Part shown: positions 18,383 through 26,269 of the stretch, one piece after another
How the letters are laid out: each line of letters opens with the position of its first letter
Numbering within the stretch: the stretch's first letter is position 1
Assembly (NCBI GenBank): GCA_017448185.1
Contig: JAFSLX010000074.1
Coordinates: 1-38,058 of the forward strand
DNA length: 38,058 nucleotides
Direction: 5' to 3'
Source: Bacteroidales bacterium
GTDB lineage: Bacteria; Bacteroidota; Bacteroidia; Bacteroidales; P3
Notes under the pieces: model-generated
The model's input: only the letters and a program-made list of their open reading frames with translations
The model's database searches: none
Told to the model about the DNA's origin: nothing
Made by a program: the position numbers and the translations under genes

Positions 18383-20080
18383 TTACAATCCTATTTTTTC
18401 GTTTACAATCTTCAATATTTCGGCTTCCTGACGGATGGCTTCGTCCTCGATGGCCTGGGCTTTGGCCAGAATGTCGGCCTTGAAGGCTTCGTCCTTGAGC
18501 GACGAGGCATTGATTTTCACATTGAGGTGGGCACCCATGACGGCCGAACGGGCAGCCAACGTACCGACACCGCCGTCGGTCACACTGTTGGGATTACCCC
18601 ACTCCACCATTGCGCGGCAGACCTCGAAGGCCTCGAGGCTCTTCTGCATGGTGCGGAAAGGCACCTCGGTGGCGAACTTGGTGGCCTCCTGGATGGCGGC
18701 GCTGCGGGCAGCCTTCTCGTCGTCTGTCTTCTTGGGCAAGCTGAAAGCGTCCATAATCTTGTTGAAGGCGGCGGTGTCCTCGTCGACGAGGTGCAGCAGT
18801 TCGTCCTTCAGCATCTGACCCTTCACGGCCACATCGCTGAATTTCTCCCACTCGTCGTCGTAGGCGGCTTTGCCACCGGTGAGGTTGGCCACCATGGTGC
18901 CGAGCGATGCGGCAAGGGCACCCATGTAGGCGCTCACGCTGCCACCGCCGGGGGCGGGGCTCTCGCTGGCGGTCTCGTCGCAGAATCCGCGGCAGGTCAG
19001 GTCGACCAGTTTCTTCTTCGAGTGGTCTTCAATCAGGTATTCTATCACCTTCTCTTTGGGGTCGAAGGGTTTCAGGTCGTCGAGGCCCATGCTCTTGATG
19101 GCCACTTTCATGATTTCGTCCTCGCTCACACCGAGGCTGCGCTGCTGTTTGGCCAAGTAGTACTTGCCGGCGTCGATGAGGACGCTCTTGGGAATGAGGC
19201 CCACAATCTCGCAGCCGGTCACACGCAGGCCGCGGTTGGCGGCACAGCGGCAGACTTCGTCAAAACAGAGGTGCACAGGAGCGACTTTGATGCTGGTGAT
19301 GTTCATGGAGACCTGGGCGATGCCATAGTCCTCGATATACCAGCCGATGGCCTTGGTTCCCTTCAGGGTGCCGGGAATCATGATGGTTTTGCCGTTCTCG
19401 TCCTTGATGGGCTTGCCGCTGGGTTTGCCACCCTCGCGCATGGGACGGCCTTTCTCGCGCACGTCGAAGGCGATGGCGTTGGCGCGGCGGGTGCTGGTGG
19501 TATTGAGGTTGTAGTTGATAGCCACGAGGAAGTCGCGGGCACCCACCTGGGTGGCGCCGGTGTGGGCGGTGTGGTCGTTCCAGGCGTTGGGGCCGAAGTC
19601 GGGCTTCCACTGCTCAGTACCGAGGCGGCTCGAGAGGCTCTCGTACTCGCCGGTACGGCAGTAGGCCAGGTTGCGGCGCTCGGGGATGAAGGCGGCGTTC
19701 TCGTAGCAGTAGATGGGGATCTGCAGCTCGTCGCCGAGACGCTTGCCCAGCTTGTGTGCATATTCGACCACTTCGTCCATGGTGATGTTGCTCACGGGGA
19801 TAAGGGGGCAGACGTCGGTGGCACCCTGACGCGGGTGGGCACCGTGGTGCTGGCTCATGTCGATGAGCTCGGCAGCTTTCTTGACGACCTGGTAGGCAGC
19901 CTCGAGTACAGGCTCGGGTTCGCCGACGAAGGTGATGACGGTGCGGTTGGTGGTCTGACCGGGGTCGACATCGAGAAGTTTCACGCCTTCGACTTTTTCA
20001 ATCTCGGCAGTGACTTGATTGATGATATCCATGTTGCGGCCTTCGCTTATATTAGGCACGCATTCAATAAGTTGTTTCAT
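18383..20080 (-). CDS. ftcD: Bifunctional glutamate formimidoyltransferase / formimidoyl-THF cyclodeaminase
   Basis: A 565-residue fusion for the end of histidine degradation: it transfers the formimidoyl group from formimidoylglutamate to tetrahydrofolate and then releases ammonia to give methenyl-THF. The transferase part (about 1-330) opens KQLIECVPNISEGRN and contains the folate-site block QHHGAHPRQGATDVCPL and GARDFLVAINYNLNTT. The cyclodeaminase part (about 355-565) contains ETASESPAPGGGSVSAYMGALAASLG and VPFRTMQKSLEAFEV. The layout is the same as the mammalian FTCD enzyme. No other histidine-utilisation gene is in the window. A consensus promoter lies upstream and a 39-residue lipoprotein gene follows 2 nt downstream. 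Confidence 0.96.
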   Translation of the reverse strand: MKQLIECVPNISEGRNMDIINQVTAEIEKVEGVKLLDVDPGQTTNRTVITFVGEPEPVLEAAYQVVKKAAELIDMSQHHGAHPRQGATDVCPLIPVSNITMDEVVEYAHKLGKRLGDELQIPIYCYENAAFIPERRNLAYCRTGEYESLSSRLGTEQWKPDFGPNAWNDHTAHTGATQVGARDFLVAINYNLNTTSTRRANAIAFDVREKGRPMREGGKPSGKPIKDENGKTIMIPGTLKGTKAIGWYIEDYGIAQVSMNITSIKVAPVHLCFDEVCRCAANRGLRVTGCEIVGLIPKSVLIDAGKYYLAKQQRSLGVSEDEIMKVAIKSMGLDDLKPFDPKEKVIEYLIEDHSKKKLVDLTCRGFCDETASESPAPGGGSVSAYMGALAASLGTMVANLTGGKAAYDDEWEKFSDVAVKGQMLKDELLHLVDEDTAAFNKIMDAFSLPKKTDDEKAARSAAIQEATKFATEVPFRTMQKSLEAFEVCRAMVEWGNPNSVTDGGVGTLAARSAVMGAHLNVKINASSLKDEAFKADILAKAQAIEDEAIRQEAEILKIVNEKIGL

Positions 20081-20103
20081 TATAATATTGTTTTAGTTAT
20101 GTG

Positions 20104-20137
20104 CAAAAATACATTTTTTTCTTGATATTGAGACAAA
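20104..20137 (-). promoter_or_regulatory. Promoter of ftcD
   Basis: Minus-strand TATTTTTG (20111-20104) matches TAnnTTTG, with TTTG (20137-20134) 22 bp upstream. The predicted leader is about 18 nt before the ATG at 20080. Palindromic element copy 3 begins about 53 bp further upstream. Confidence 0.7.
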
Positions 20138-20190
20138 AAAGAAATAAAATAATGAAAAAAGCAGTGTTAATACAGGCATACTTGCAGTGC

Positions 20191-20261
20191 CGATGTTCAG
20201 TCGTTGTTCAGTCGTTGTTCAGTGTTTGACTGAACAACGACTGAACAACAACTGGACATCG
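20191..20261. repeat. 11-bp-unit palindromic intergenic element, copy 3
   Basis: Three left units (20191-20201, 20202-20212, 20213-20223), centre GTTTG (20224-20228) and three right units (20229-20239, 20240-20250, 20251-20261). The outer left unit CGATGTTCAGT and the outer right unit ACTGGACATCG share a matched change (CGAT opposite ATCG), leaving a single G-T mismatch. It lies in the divergent gap between ftcD and the transglycosylase gene. Confidence 0.92.
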
Positions 20262-20347
20262 GGTGAAGAGATGGGTGTGAGGAAGGGAGAAGTGGTGTTT
20301 TTTTTGGTTGGGTATAATATTTGTGTTTTTTTTGCGTTAGGAGGTGT

Positions 20348-21592
20348 ATGAGATTCAGGATTGGGTATACGATTATGATTGTGGCGGTGCTGCTGACGGC
20401 GGAGCTGCCGGTGCGTTGCCAGACGGGTGAGCCTGTGGCGTCGCAATACAGCGAGTCGTATGATTCGCTGCTGAATAGTTTTTATTTGAAGCGGTATAAG
20501 GGAGGTGTGAAGGGTTCGGAGTGGAGGGCAGAGGAGTTTGACGGGTTGTCGGATTCGGTGCTTGGGAGGCGGCTGAGGAGTTTGCGGACGACGGTGCCGA
20601 TGACGATGAACAGTGAGGTGAGGAGATTTATCCGGTTTTACCTGGGACACATGTCGACGCGTTTGGATGTGATGCTGACGCTGAGCGAGTTTTACGGGCC
20701 GATGATGGAGGAGACGCTGAACCGGTATGGGGTACCTGAGGAGCTGAAGTATCTGTCGATTGTGGAGAGTGCGATGAATCCGCGTGCGACGAGCAGGGTT
20801 GGAGCGGCTGGTTTGTGGCAGTTTATGTATTCGACTGGGAAGCAGTACGGTATGGAGGTGAATTCGGTGGTTGACGAGCGGCGGGATGTGTATAAGTCGA
20901 CGGTGGCAGCGGCGCGTTATTTGAGGGATTTGTACGGTGTGTTCGGTGACTGGACGCTGGCGATAGCGGCGTATAACTGCGGTCCGGGAAATATAACGAA
21001 GGCGATGGCGCGATCGGGGGGGAAGCGTGATTTCTGGGAGATTTACTGGAAGCTGCCGCGCGAGACGAGGGGCTATATTCCGGCGTTTATCGCTGTGGTG
21101 TATGTGATGAATTATTATGAGTTGCACGGTTTGCATGCGACGCGGCTGAATCTGCCGCTGAGGTGCGATACGGTGATGGTGAGGGAGGAGATGCTGCTGT
21201 GCCATGTGTCGGAGGTGACGGGGGTGGATCTGGAGGAGCTGCGGACGCTGAATCCGCAGTACAGGAAGGATTTTATCCCTGCGAGGGAGGAGGGTTACAG
21301 TTTGTGTCTGCCGCTGACGAGGGTGGAGCGTTTTATTGGGCTGGAGGACAGTGTGGCGAGGATGACGAGGGATTCGCTGTCGAGGGTTAAGGGTTCGGAG
21401 TTTGAGGTGAAGAGTTTGCCTGAGGGGACGAGGGGCGGAAGAGGAGGCGGCGGAAGGTATTATACGGTGAGGAAGGGTGATACGCTGTCGAAGGTGGCAA
21501 GGAAGCACGGGATGAGTGTGAAGGAGCTGAAGCGGAAGAATGGGCTGAAGCGGGATGAGATTCGTGTGGGGCAGCGGCTGAAGGTGAGGTAG
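20348..21592 (+). CDS. MltD-like lytic transglycosylase with C-terminal LysM
   Basis: A 414-residue periplasmic murein transglycosylase. The start at ATG 20348 is set by AGGAGG at 20339-20344 and a signal peptide (MRFRIGYTIMIVAVLLTAELPVRC); the frame is open to a TTG at 20321. The catalytic domain has Glu140 in YLSIVESAMNPRATSRVGAAGLWQFM, then STVAAARYLRDLYGVFGDWTLAIAAYNCG. A weak LysM-like stretch is seen around 270-330 and a clear C-terminal LysM at about 371-414 (YYTVRKGDTLSKVARKHG...). It leads a three-gene cell-wall/division cluster. Codons end mostly in G or T, unlike the C-ending usage elsewhere in the window. Confidence 0.92.
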   Translation: MRFRIGYTIMIVAVLLTAELPVRCQTGEPVASQYSESYDSLLNSFYLKRYKGGVKGSEWRAEEFDGLSDSVLGRRLRSLRTTVPMTMNSEVRRFIRFYLGHMSTRLDVMLTLSEFYGPMMEETLNRYGVPEELKYLSIVESAMNPRATSRVGAAGLWQFMYSTGKQYGMEVNSVVDERRDVYKSTVAAARYLRDLYGVFGDWTLAIAAYNCGPGNITKAMARSGGKRDFWEIYWKLPRETRGYIPAFIAVVYVMNYYELHGLHATRLNLPLRCDTVMVREEMLLCHVSEVTGVDLEELRTLNPQYRKDFIPAREEGYSLCLPLTRVERFIGLEDSVARMTRDSLSRVKGSEFEVKSLPEGTRGGRGGGGRYYTVRKGDTLSKVARKHGMSVKELKRKNGLKRDEIRVGQRLKVR

Positions 21593-21642
21593 GAGGCTGT
21601 GGGATTGAGTGTTTTGAGTGTATTTTAAGTTTAAAGGAGTAT

Positions 21643-21930
21643 ATGGATAAGAAGAAGGTTTTGAAGTGGGTCGGCAACAAGTACCTGATTGCGTTTGTGG
21701 TGTTTGCGGTGCTGATTCTGTTTTTGGATGAGAATAACCTGATGGTGACGATGCGCCTGAAGAAGCAGGTGAGGGGGCTTCATGCAGAGGAGCGTGAGCT
21801 GAAGGAGGCGATTGCGGCAGACAGTGCGCAGGCGGCGGCTATCAGGATGAGTGTGGATGCGAAGGAGCATTACGGGAGGGAGAATTATTATATGAAGGGA
21901 GCAGACGAGGATGTGTTTGTGGTTGAGTAG
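21643..21930 (+). CDS. FtsB/DivIC-family septum formation initiator
   Basis: A 95-residue bitopic membrane protein: a short cytoplasmic start (MDKKKVLKWVGNK), one transmembrane helix (about 14-28, YLIAFVVFAVLILFL) and a periplasmic coiled coil (RLKKQVRGLHAEERELKEAI), ending in the family-typical HYGRENYYMKGADEDVFVVE. FtsB/DivIC proteins bridge FtsL and FtsQ in the divisome. The start is supported by AAAGGAG (21633-21639). It sits between a transglycosylase and an NlpC/P60 gene, consistent with a wall/division role. Usage is G-ending, as in its two neighbours. Confidence 0.88.
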   Translation: MDKKKVLKWVGNKYLIAFVVFAVLILFLDENNLMVTMRLKKQVRGLHAEERELKEAIAADSAQAAAIRMSVDAKEHYGRENYYMKGADEDVFVVE

Positions 21931-21978
21931 GTGTGAAGGGGTCTGTGGTTTTTAAAATGTAAAAATAAATGAGGTGTA

Positions 21979-22581
21979 ATGAATAGGTATGTTTTTGTGG
22001 TGGTTGTGTGTGCGGCCAGTTTGCTGCTGGGAGGCTGCGATGCATTGCGGTCGTTTATGGGGCGCGATTTGGAGGAGGAGGATTTTGTGATTGGGCAGCT
22101 GTATGTGGACGAGATGGTGAAGGAGACGCCGGTGATTGCACGTCGGGTGGAGCCGAAGAGTGGGACGAGGGGGAATGCGCTGGGGCTGAGGTATGACGAG
22201 AAGGATAATGCGGCGCTGTATGAGGCGGTGAATTCGTGGCTTGGGGTGCCATACAGGTATGGGGGGTCGGACCGGACGGGTGTTGACTGTTCGGCGTTTG
22301 TGGGAGCGATTTACAAGGAGGTGTATGGTGTGACGCTGCACCGTACGACGAACGATATGCTACGCGATGTGACGCTGCATGGGAAGGGGGAGCTGAAGGA
22401 GGGTGATATTCTGTTTTTTACGAATAGCAAGGGTAAGGTGTCGCATGTGGGGATTTATTTGAAGGATGGGTTGTTTGCCCATGCTTCGACGAGCAACGGA
22501 GTAAGTGTGAGCCGTGTGGACGATACTTACTGGAGCAAACATTTCTATAAGGGTGGAAGGGTGAGTGCGTTAGTGCGTTAA
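21979..22581 (+). CDS. NlpC/P60 cell-wall peptidase lipoprotein
   Basis: A 200-residue lipoprotein (lipobox LGGC, Cys20) with a C-terminal NlpC/P60 domain that would cut peptidoglycan stem peptides. The catalytic triad elements are Cys104 in RTGVDCSAFVGAIYKEVYG, His156 in VSHVGIYL and His168 in LFAHAST; the family motif YRYGGSDRTGVDCS is complete. A linker of about 60 residues follows the lipid anchor. GAGGTG (21971-21976) precedes the ATG at 21979. The gene ends in a 4-bp tail-to-tail overlap with the minus-strand AraC-type gene, leaving no room for a separate terminator. Confidence 0.93.
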   Translation: MNRYVFVVVVCAASLLLGGCDALRSFMGRDLEEEDFVIGQLYVDEMVKETPVIARRVEPKSGTRGNALGLRYDEKDNAALYEAVNSWLGVPYRYGGSDRTGVDCSAFVGAIYKEVYGVTLHRTTNDMLRDVTLHGKGELKEGDILFFTNSKGKVSHVGIYLKDGLFAHASTSNGVSVSRVDDTYWSKHFYKGGRVSALVR

Positions 22582-23735
22582 TGGTTGGATTGTAGCCAGT
22601 CGGAGAGGTCGGAATCCGTATGTTTTTTGAATGCTTGTTTGAGGCTGTCTATGTCAAGGTAGCCGCATTGGTGTGCAAGTTGGAGTAGGCGGGAGGGGTC
22701 GTCGGTGAAAGGTTTGTCGCTTGAGGCGATGAGGTGAGTGGCGTGGGAGACTCGGAGGTTGTCGATGTAGTCGCTGAAAGAGGCGCCGTGCAGCTGGTGG
22801 ATGGCGTCGACGACTTCGTCCTGAGAGACTGCGAAATGGTCGGCGAGCATGAAGACGGAGAGGTCGAGGTCGAGATAGGCTTTTTGCTGTTCGATATAGT
22901 CGGAGAGTTGTCGCGAGAAGAGTGCCATGTTGCGGTTGCTGCGACGTGGGGCGTTGCGGACACGTTCGCCAAGGTCTTCGGCGCCCATGGGGAGGCGGTA
23001 GGTGTAGTAGCCAATGAGGAACATGACGATGCCTTGAACGATGCAGCCGGGAATGATGAGCGCGAGGGGTCGCGGGGTGTTAAATGGGAAGAAGATGTAG
23101 CTGATGCCGACACAGATGCAGTTGGCAGCAACGGAGAAGTAAATCATGCGGAGGTCGGTATGACGTACGAGGTCGGTGGTGTAGTATTCGTCCAGCTGGC
23201 GGTTGAAGCGTGTGACGTGGCGAATGCAGTAGTAGGCCACATAGGTGACCTCAGCGATGATAACGAGCCAATAAAGGTAATAGTGAATGGATACGATGAG
23301 GTTGTAGCGCCAGCTGCCGTCGAAGAAGCGATGTGCGATACCTTCGGTGCCGCGCTGAATCCATAGGCGGTACATGTCGGCACCGCCGATGGCGACGGAG
23401 AGCGCCATGAGGAGGGTGACAATGACAGCCGGCAGAATGAGGATACGTGCACGGATGGGCAGACCTGTGGGGTTGGTGAGCAAGGTGACAAATGCCTGGA
23501 TGATGGGCGGTGTGACCATAGACAGAACCATGAAGATGCAGACGAGGAGGTATTCGCCTTTGAGGAAGTTGTTGAAGAAGGTGCTGTAGATGATGACGGA
23601 GAGCGACATGGTCAGCAGCGAGGTCATCGAAAGCCACTGGGCATCGAGGACACGACGTTTGAAGAGGACGGTGGCAACGGGCCAGAAGAGGGTTGCAAGT
23701 CCAAGGATGAGGTATGTTAAAGCTACGGGGGTCAT
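22578..23735 (-). CDS. Membrane-embedded AraC-type transcriptional regulator
   Basis: A 385-residue protein with about seven transmembrane helices (residues 1-255) and a cytoplasmic C-terminal helix-turn-helix of AraC type (about 290-385). The latter contains YLDLDLSVFMLADHFAVSQDEVVDAIHQLHGASFSDYIDNLRVSHATHLI and LAHQCGYLDIDSLKQAFKKHTDSDLSDWL. A membrane sensor fused to an AraC domain is known in Bacteroidota, but ligands are largely unknown. Its ATG overlaps the stop of the upstream paralogue by 4 bp, and that gene overlaps ispG the same way, so all three are translated from one message. Codon use is the normal C-ending type. Confidence 0.82.
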   Translation of the reverse strand: MTPVALTYLILGLATLFWPVATVLFKRRVLDAQWLSMTSLLTMSLSVIIYSTFFNNFLKGEYLLVCIFMVLSMVTPPIIQAFVTLLTNPTGLPIRARILILPAVIVTLLMALSVAIGGADMYRLWIQRGTEGIAHRFFDGSWRYNLIVSIHYYLYWLVIIAEVTYVAYYCIRHVTRFNRQLDEYYTTDLVRHTDLRMIYFSVAANCICVGISYIFFPFNTPRPLALIIPGCIVQGIVMFLIGYYTYRLPMGAEDLGERVRNAPRRSNRNMALFSRQLSDYIEQQKAYLDLDLSVFMLADHFAVSQDEVVDAIHQLHGASFSDYIDNLRVSHATHLIASSDKPFTDDPSRLLQLAHQCGYLDIDSLKQAFKKHTDSDLSDWLQSNH

Positions 23736-24529
23736 TTGTTTTGTTTTTTGGTTCGTATATATTCAGCCAGATAGCGGGCATCGTAGTCGAGGCGATAGAC
23801 GAAACGGCCCATGAGGAACTGGAGTACGCTCAGCAGCACCGCACACAGGATGAGCCAGTATTTGACCAAATAGGGGCGGAAGTCTACCAGGCATACGATG
23901 ACGATGCCTAAAGCCACGAAACACCAGGTGAAGACCGTCAGCGTGCGGCTGTCGATGAAGGGTACGTTCATGTCTTCGGCATAGTAGCTGTTGAAGCGGC
24001 GCTGGTAGATCCTTACTTTATGGTAACTGATTAACGATAGTACGGCAATCAGAATCAACGTGAATGCAGGGAAAAGTATTTGGTCCCAGAAGTAGAGAAA
24101 GTTCCATGCGGCGTCGCCGGCAATCCAGCCGTCGGTGTTGTTGACAATGGCGTGGCACATCTCCTCGTAGCGACGCGGACCGAGCCAGAAGGCACCGATG
24201 GTGAGCCCTATGACGAAGATAAACGGTGGCCAGAAGACCTGCCGCTGCTTCAGCGTGGCGCCGCGAGCTTCGGTGAGGGAGCAGATGCCGATATAATACA
24301 TCGGCATATAGTACACCGCCAGCACCTCGAAGACGAAGTCGTAGATGAACAGCGAGCCGGCACGGCCACGGAACAGGACGATGAGCATGGTGATGCCAAA
24401 TGCCACCATTGTCTGGGTTAGGCTCAAAACTACCTGTGCGTGAGTGAGTCTGCGTTTGAAGGCCATCGTGGCAACGGCCCAACACATGGACACCAGCGCC
24501 GGCAGGAAAAGGATAAAACTCCACTTCAT
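23732..24529 (-). CDS. Seven-helix membrane protein, paralogue of the 22578 regulator without the HTH
   Basis: A 265-residue protein with about seven transmembrane helices. It resembles the membrane half of its downstream neighbour position by position: VATMAFKRRLTHAQ against VATVLFKRRVLDAQ, RRFNSYYAEDMNVPFIDSRTL against RQLDEYYTTDLVRHTDLRMI, and LQFLMGRFVYRLDYDARYL against VMFLIGYYTYRLPMGAEDL. It ends shortly after the last helix with a basic tail (EYIRTKKQNK) and has no DNA-binding domain. The pair might form a mixed sensor complex in which only one partner contacts DNA; this is inference. It overlaps ispG and the regulator gene by 4 bp each. Confidence 0.78.
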   Translation of the reverse strand: MKWSFILFLPALVSMCWAVATMAFKRRLTHAQVVLSLTQTMVAFGITMLIVLFRGRAGSLFIYDFVFEVLAVYYMPMYYIGICSLTEARGATLKQRQVFWPPFIFVIGLTIGAFWLGPRRYEEMCHAIVNNTDGWIAGDAAWNFLYFWDQILFPAFTLILIAVLSLISYHKVRIYQRRFNSYYAEDMNVPFIDSRTLTVFTWCFVALGIVIVCLVDFRPYLVKYWLILCAVLLSVLQFLMGRFVYRLDYDARYLAEYIRTKKQNK

Positions 24530-25659
24530 TGTTTACGGTCGTTTTCTATGAATTTAACAAGCTCGTCGACGGCGTCCTTCTGGTCGATGTCGCGCTTGAC
24601 GATTTCTTTGCCTTTGTAGAGGGTAATCTTCCCGTGGCCGGAGCCGACGTAGCCGTAGTCGGCGTCGGCCATCTCGCCGGGGCCGTTGACGATGCAGCCC
24701 ATCACGCCTATCTTCACGCCCACCAGGTGGCGGGTCTTCTCCTTTATCTCCTTCAGGGCACGCTGAATGTCGTACTGCGTGCGGCCGCAGGAGGGGCAGG
24801 CGATGTACTCGGGCTGCGTGATGCGGGCACCGACGGCCTGCAGGATGTCGTAGGCGATGGGCATCTCGGCCTCGGGGTCTTCGGTGAGGCTGACGCGCAC
24901 CGTGTCGCCGATGCCGTCGAGCAACAGGGCACCGATGCCGGCGGCAGACTTGAGGCGTCCCTGCATGCCGTCACCCGCCTCGGTGACGCCGAGGTGTATC
25001 GGGTAATCCATGCCGAGAGCATGCATCTTCTGCACGAAGAGGCGCGTGCTATCGACCATCACCTTGACGTTGCTGGCCTTCATGGAGAAGACGAGGTCGT
25101 GGTAGTCCTGCTCCTCGCAGACGCGGGCGAACTCGATGGCACTCTGCGCCATACCCTCGGGCGTGTTGCCGTAACGGCTCATGATGCGCTCGGAGAGCGA
25201 GCCGTGATTGGTGCCGATACGCATGGCGGTGTGGTGCGCCTTGCAGATGTCTATCAGGGTGGACATCCTCTCCCCTATCCTCTTCAGCTCGTCGTTGTAT
25301 TCCTGCTCGGTAAACTCCAGCTTTCCTGTATTGCGGTCGGTGTAGTTGCCGGGGTTGACGCGTACCTTCTCCACCAGCGTGGCGGCCACCTCGGCTGCCT
25401 TGGGGTTGAAGTGTATGTCGGCCACCAGCGGCACCTCACAGCCGCGCCTGAGGAGCTCTTCCTTGATGCGGCCGAGGTTCTCGGCAGCCTTCACGTCGGG
25501 CGCCGTGATGCGCACCAGCTCGCAGCCCGCCTCCACCATGCGGAGCGCCTGCTCCACGGTGGCGCGGGTGTCCATCGTGTCGGTATTCGTCATGCTCTGC
25601 ACGCGCACGGGCGCGCCCCCGCCCAGCGTCAGATGGCCTATATGTATCTGTCTGCTCAT
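24526..25659 (-). CDS. ispG: 4-hydroxy-3-methylbut-2-enyl diphosphate synthase IspG, compact form
   Basis: A 377-residue Fe-S enzyme of the MEP isoprenoid pathway that reductively opens the MEcPP ring. The TIM-barrel domain has RITAPDVKAAENL, LVADIHFNPKAAEVA, VRVNPGNY, MRIGTNHGSLSERIMSRYG and LGVTEAGDG; the C-terminal 4Fe-4S domain has Cys288 and Cys291 (ACPSCGRT), Cys322 and Glu329 (VMGCIVNGPGE). Local sequence is Bacteroidota-like, but the large middle domain usual in that phylum (total about 600 residues as I recall) is absent: EAEMPIAYDILQAVG runs almost straight into the Fe-S domain. It overlaps the seven-helix gene downstream by 4 bp. Confidence 0.96.
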   Translation of the reverse strand: MSRQIHIGHLTLGGGAPVRVQSMTNTDTMDTRATVEQALRMVEAGCELVRITAPDVKAAENLGRIKEELLRRGCEVPLVADIHFNPKAAEVAATLVEKVRVNPGNYTDRNTGKLEFTEQEYNDELKRIGERMSTLIDICKAHHTAMRIGTNHGSLSERIMSRYGNTPEGMAQSAIEFARVCEEQDYHDLVFSMKASNVKVMVDSTRLFVQKMHALGMDYPIHLGVTEAGDGMQGRLKSAAGIGALLLDGIGDTVRVSLTEDPEAEMPIAYDILQAVGARITQPEYIACPSCGRTQYDIQRALKEIKEKTRHLVGVKIGVMGCIVNGPGEMADADYGYVGSGHGKITLYKGKEIVKRDIDQKDAVDELVKFIENDRKQ

Positions 25660-25673
25660 AGATTACTTATTTT

Positions 25674-26216
25674 TTATGCTTCCCCGTTTGTCATTACGGA
25701 TAGAACTTTGCCGTCGGTGATGTTCAATAGGACATTCCAGAAGTAGTTGCCACCGTCCCTGACACGAATGATGTGCTTTGAAACTCTTTCGGTATACGAT
25801 TTGTCGTTTTCCAGTCTCAATGCATTAATCCAGACGTATTTCTTGCCATTTTCGTCAACGCCGAATACATATTGCCGTGTATACCATTTCAGACGTGGCC
25901 GTGTTTCTCGTCCAAGCTTGTCCTTTTTCACGGGAGACATGATGTACGTGTACTTGTTTCGCAATAGTTTTTCTGCGGCACGCACATCGTCCATGGTAGG
26001 CCGATACACCTTCGCAGGAACAATTTCTTTATGCTCATCAAAGTAATATTGTTCCAAAAAGACATAGCCGAGTATCGTTGTGTCGTCAGCCTTTAGCGTG
26101 TCGTAGTCGCATACGCGGACAGTCATCACGGAGCCTTTCGCCTCGCTCTGTGCGTAAATCGATGTGTTGGTGATCATTGCCACCATCGCCGCGCAAATCA
26201 TCAATATCTTCTTCAT
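25674..26216 (-). CDS. Secreted protein of unknown function
   Basis: I place the start at ATG 26216, where a signal peptide begins (MKKILMICAAMVAMITNTSIYAQS); the frame is open to 26246. The product has about 180 residues. The mature part has alternating strands and many charged residues (RPTMDDVRAAEKLLRNKYTYI, then YVFGVDENGKKYVWINALRL and VRDGGNYFWNVLLNITDGKVL). I recognise no family. It has no lipobox, so it is probably periplasmic or exported. It precedes ispG by 14 bp on the same strand. Confidence 0.7.
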   Translation of the reverse strand: MKKILMICAAMVAMITNTSIYAQSEAKGSVMTVRVCDYDTLKADDTTILGYVFLEQYYFDEHKEIVPAKVYRPTMDDVRAAEKLLRNKYTYIMSPVKKDKLGRETRPRLKWYTRQYVFGVDENGKKYVWINALRLENDKSYTERVSKHIIRVRDGGNYFWNVLLNITDGKVLSVMTNGEA

Positions 26217-26269
26217 TGTCTGTATCTGTTTGTTGTCGTTGTACAATTCATTGTTTCATTCATGCAATT

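Noticed and set aside
18527..20125. A 532-codon plus-strand open frame opposite ftcD
   Set aside because: It has a low-complexity Gly/Val/His/Ala composition that mirrors the C-rich codons of ftcD and contains no domain. The same holds for 24529-25746 opposite ispG and 28160-29332 opposite mpl.
20219..21508. A 429-codon minus-strand frame opposite the transglycosylase gene
   Set aside because: It is Arg/His/Pro-rich antisense of the G-ending codon island and starts inside palindromic copy 3. It has no family features.
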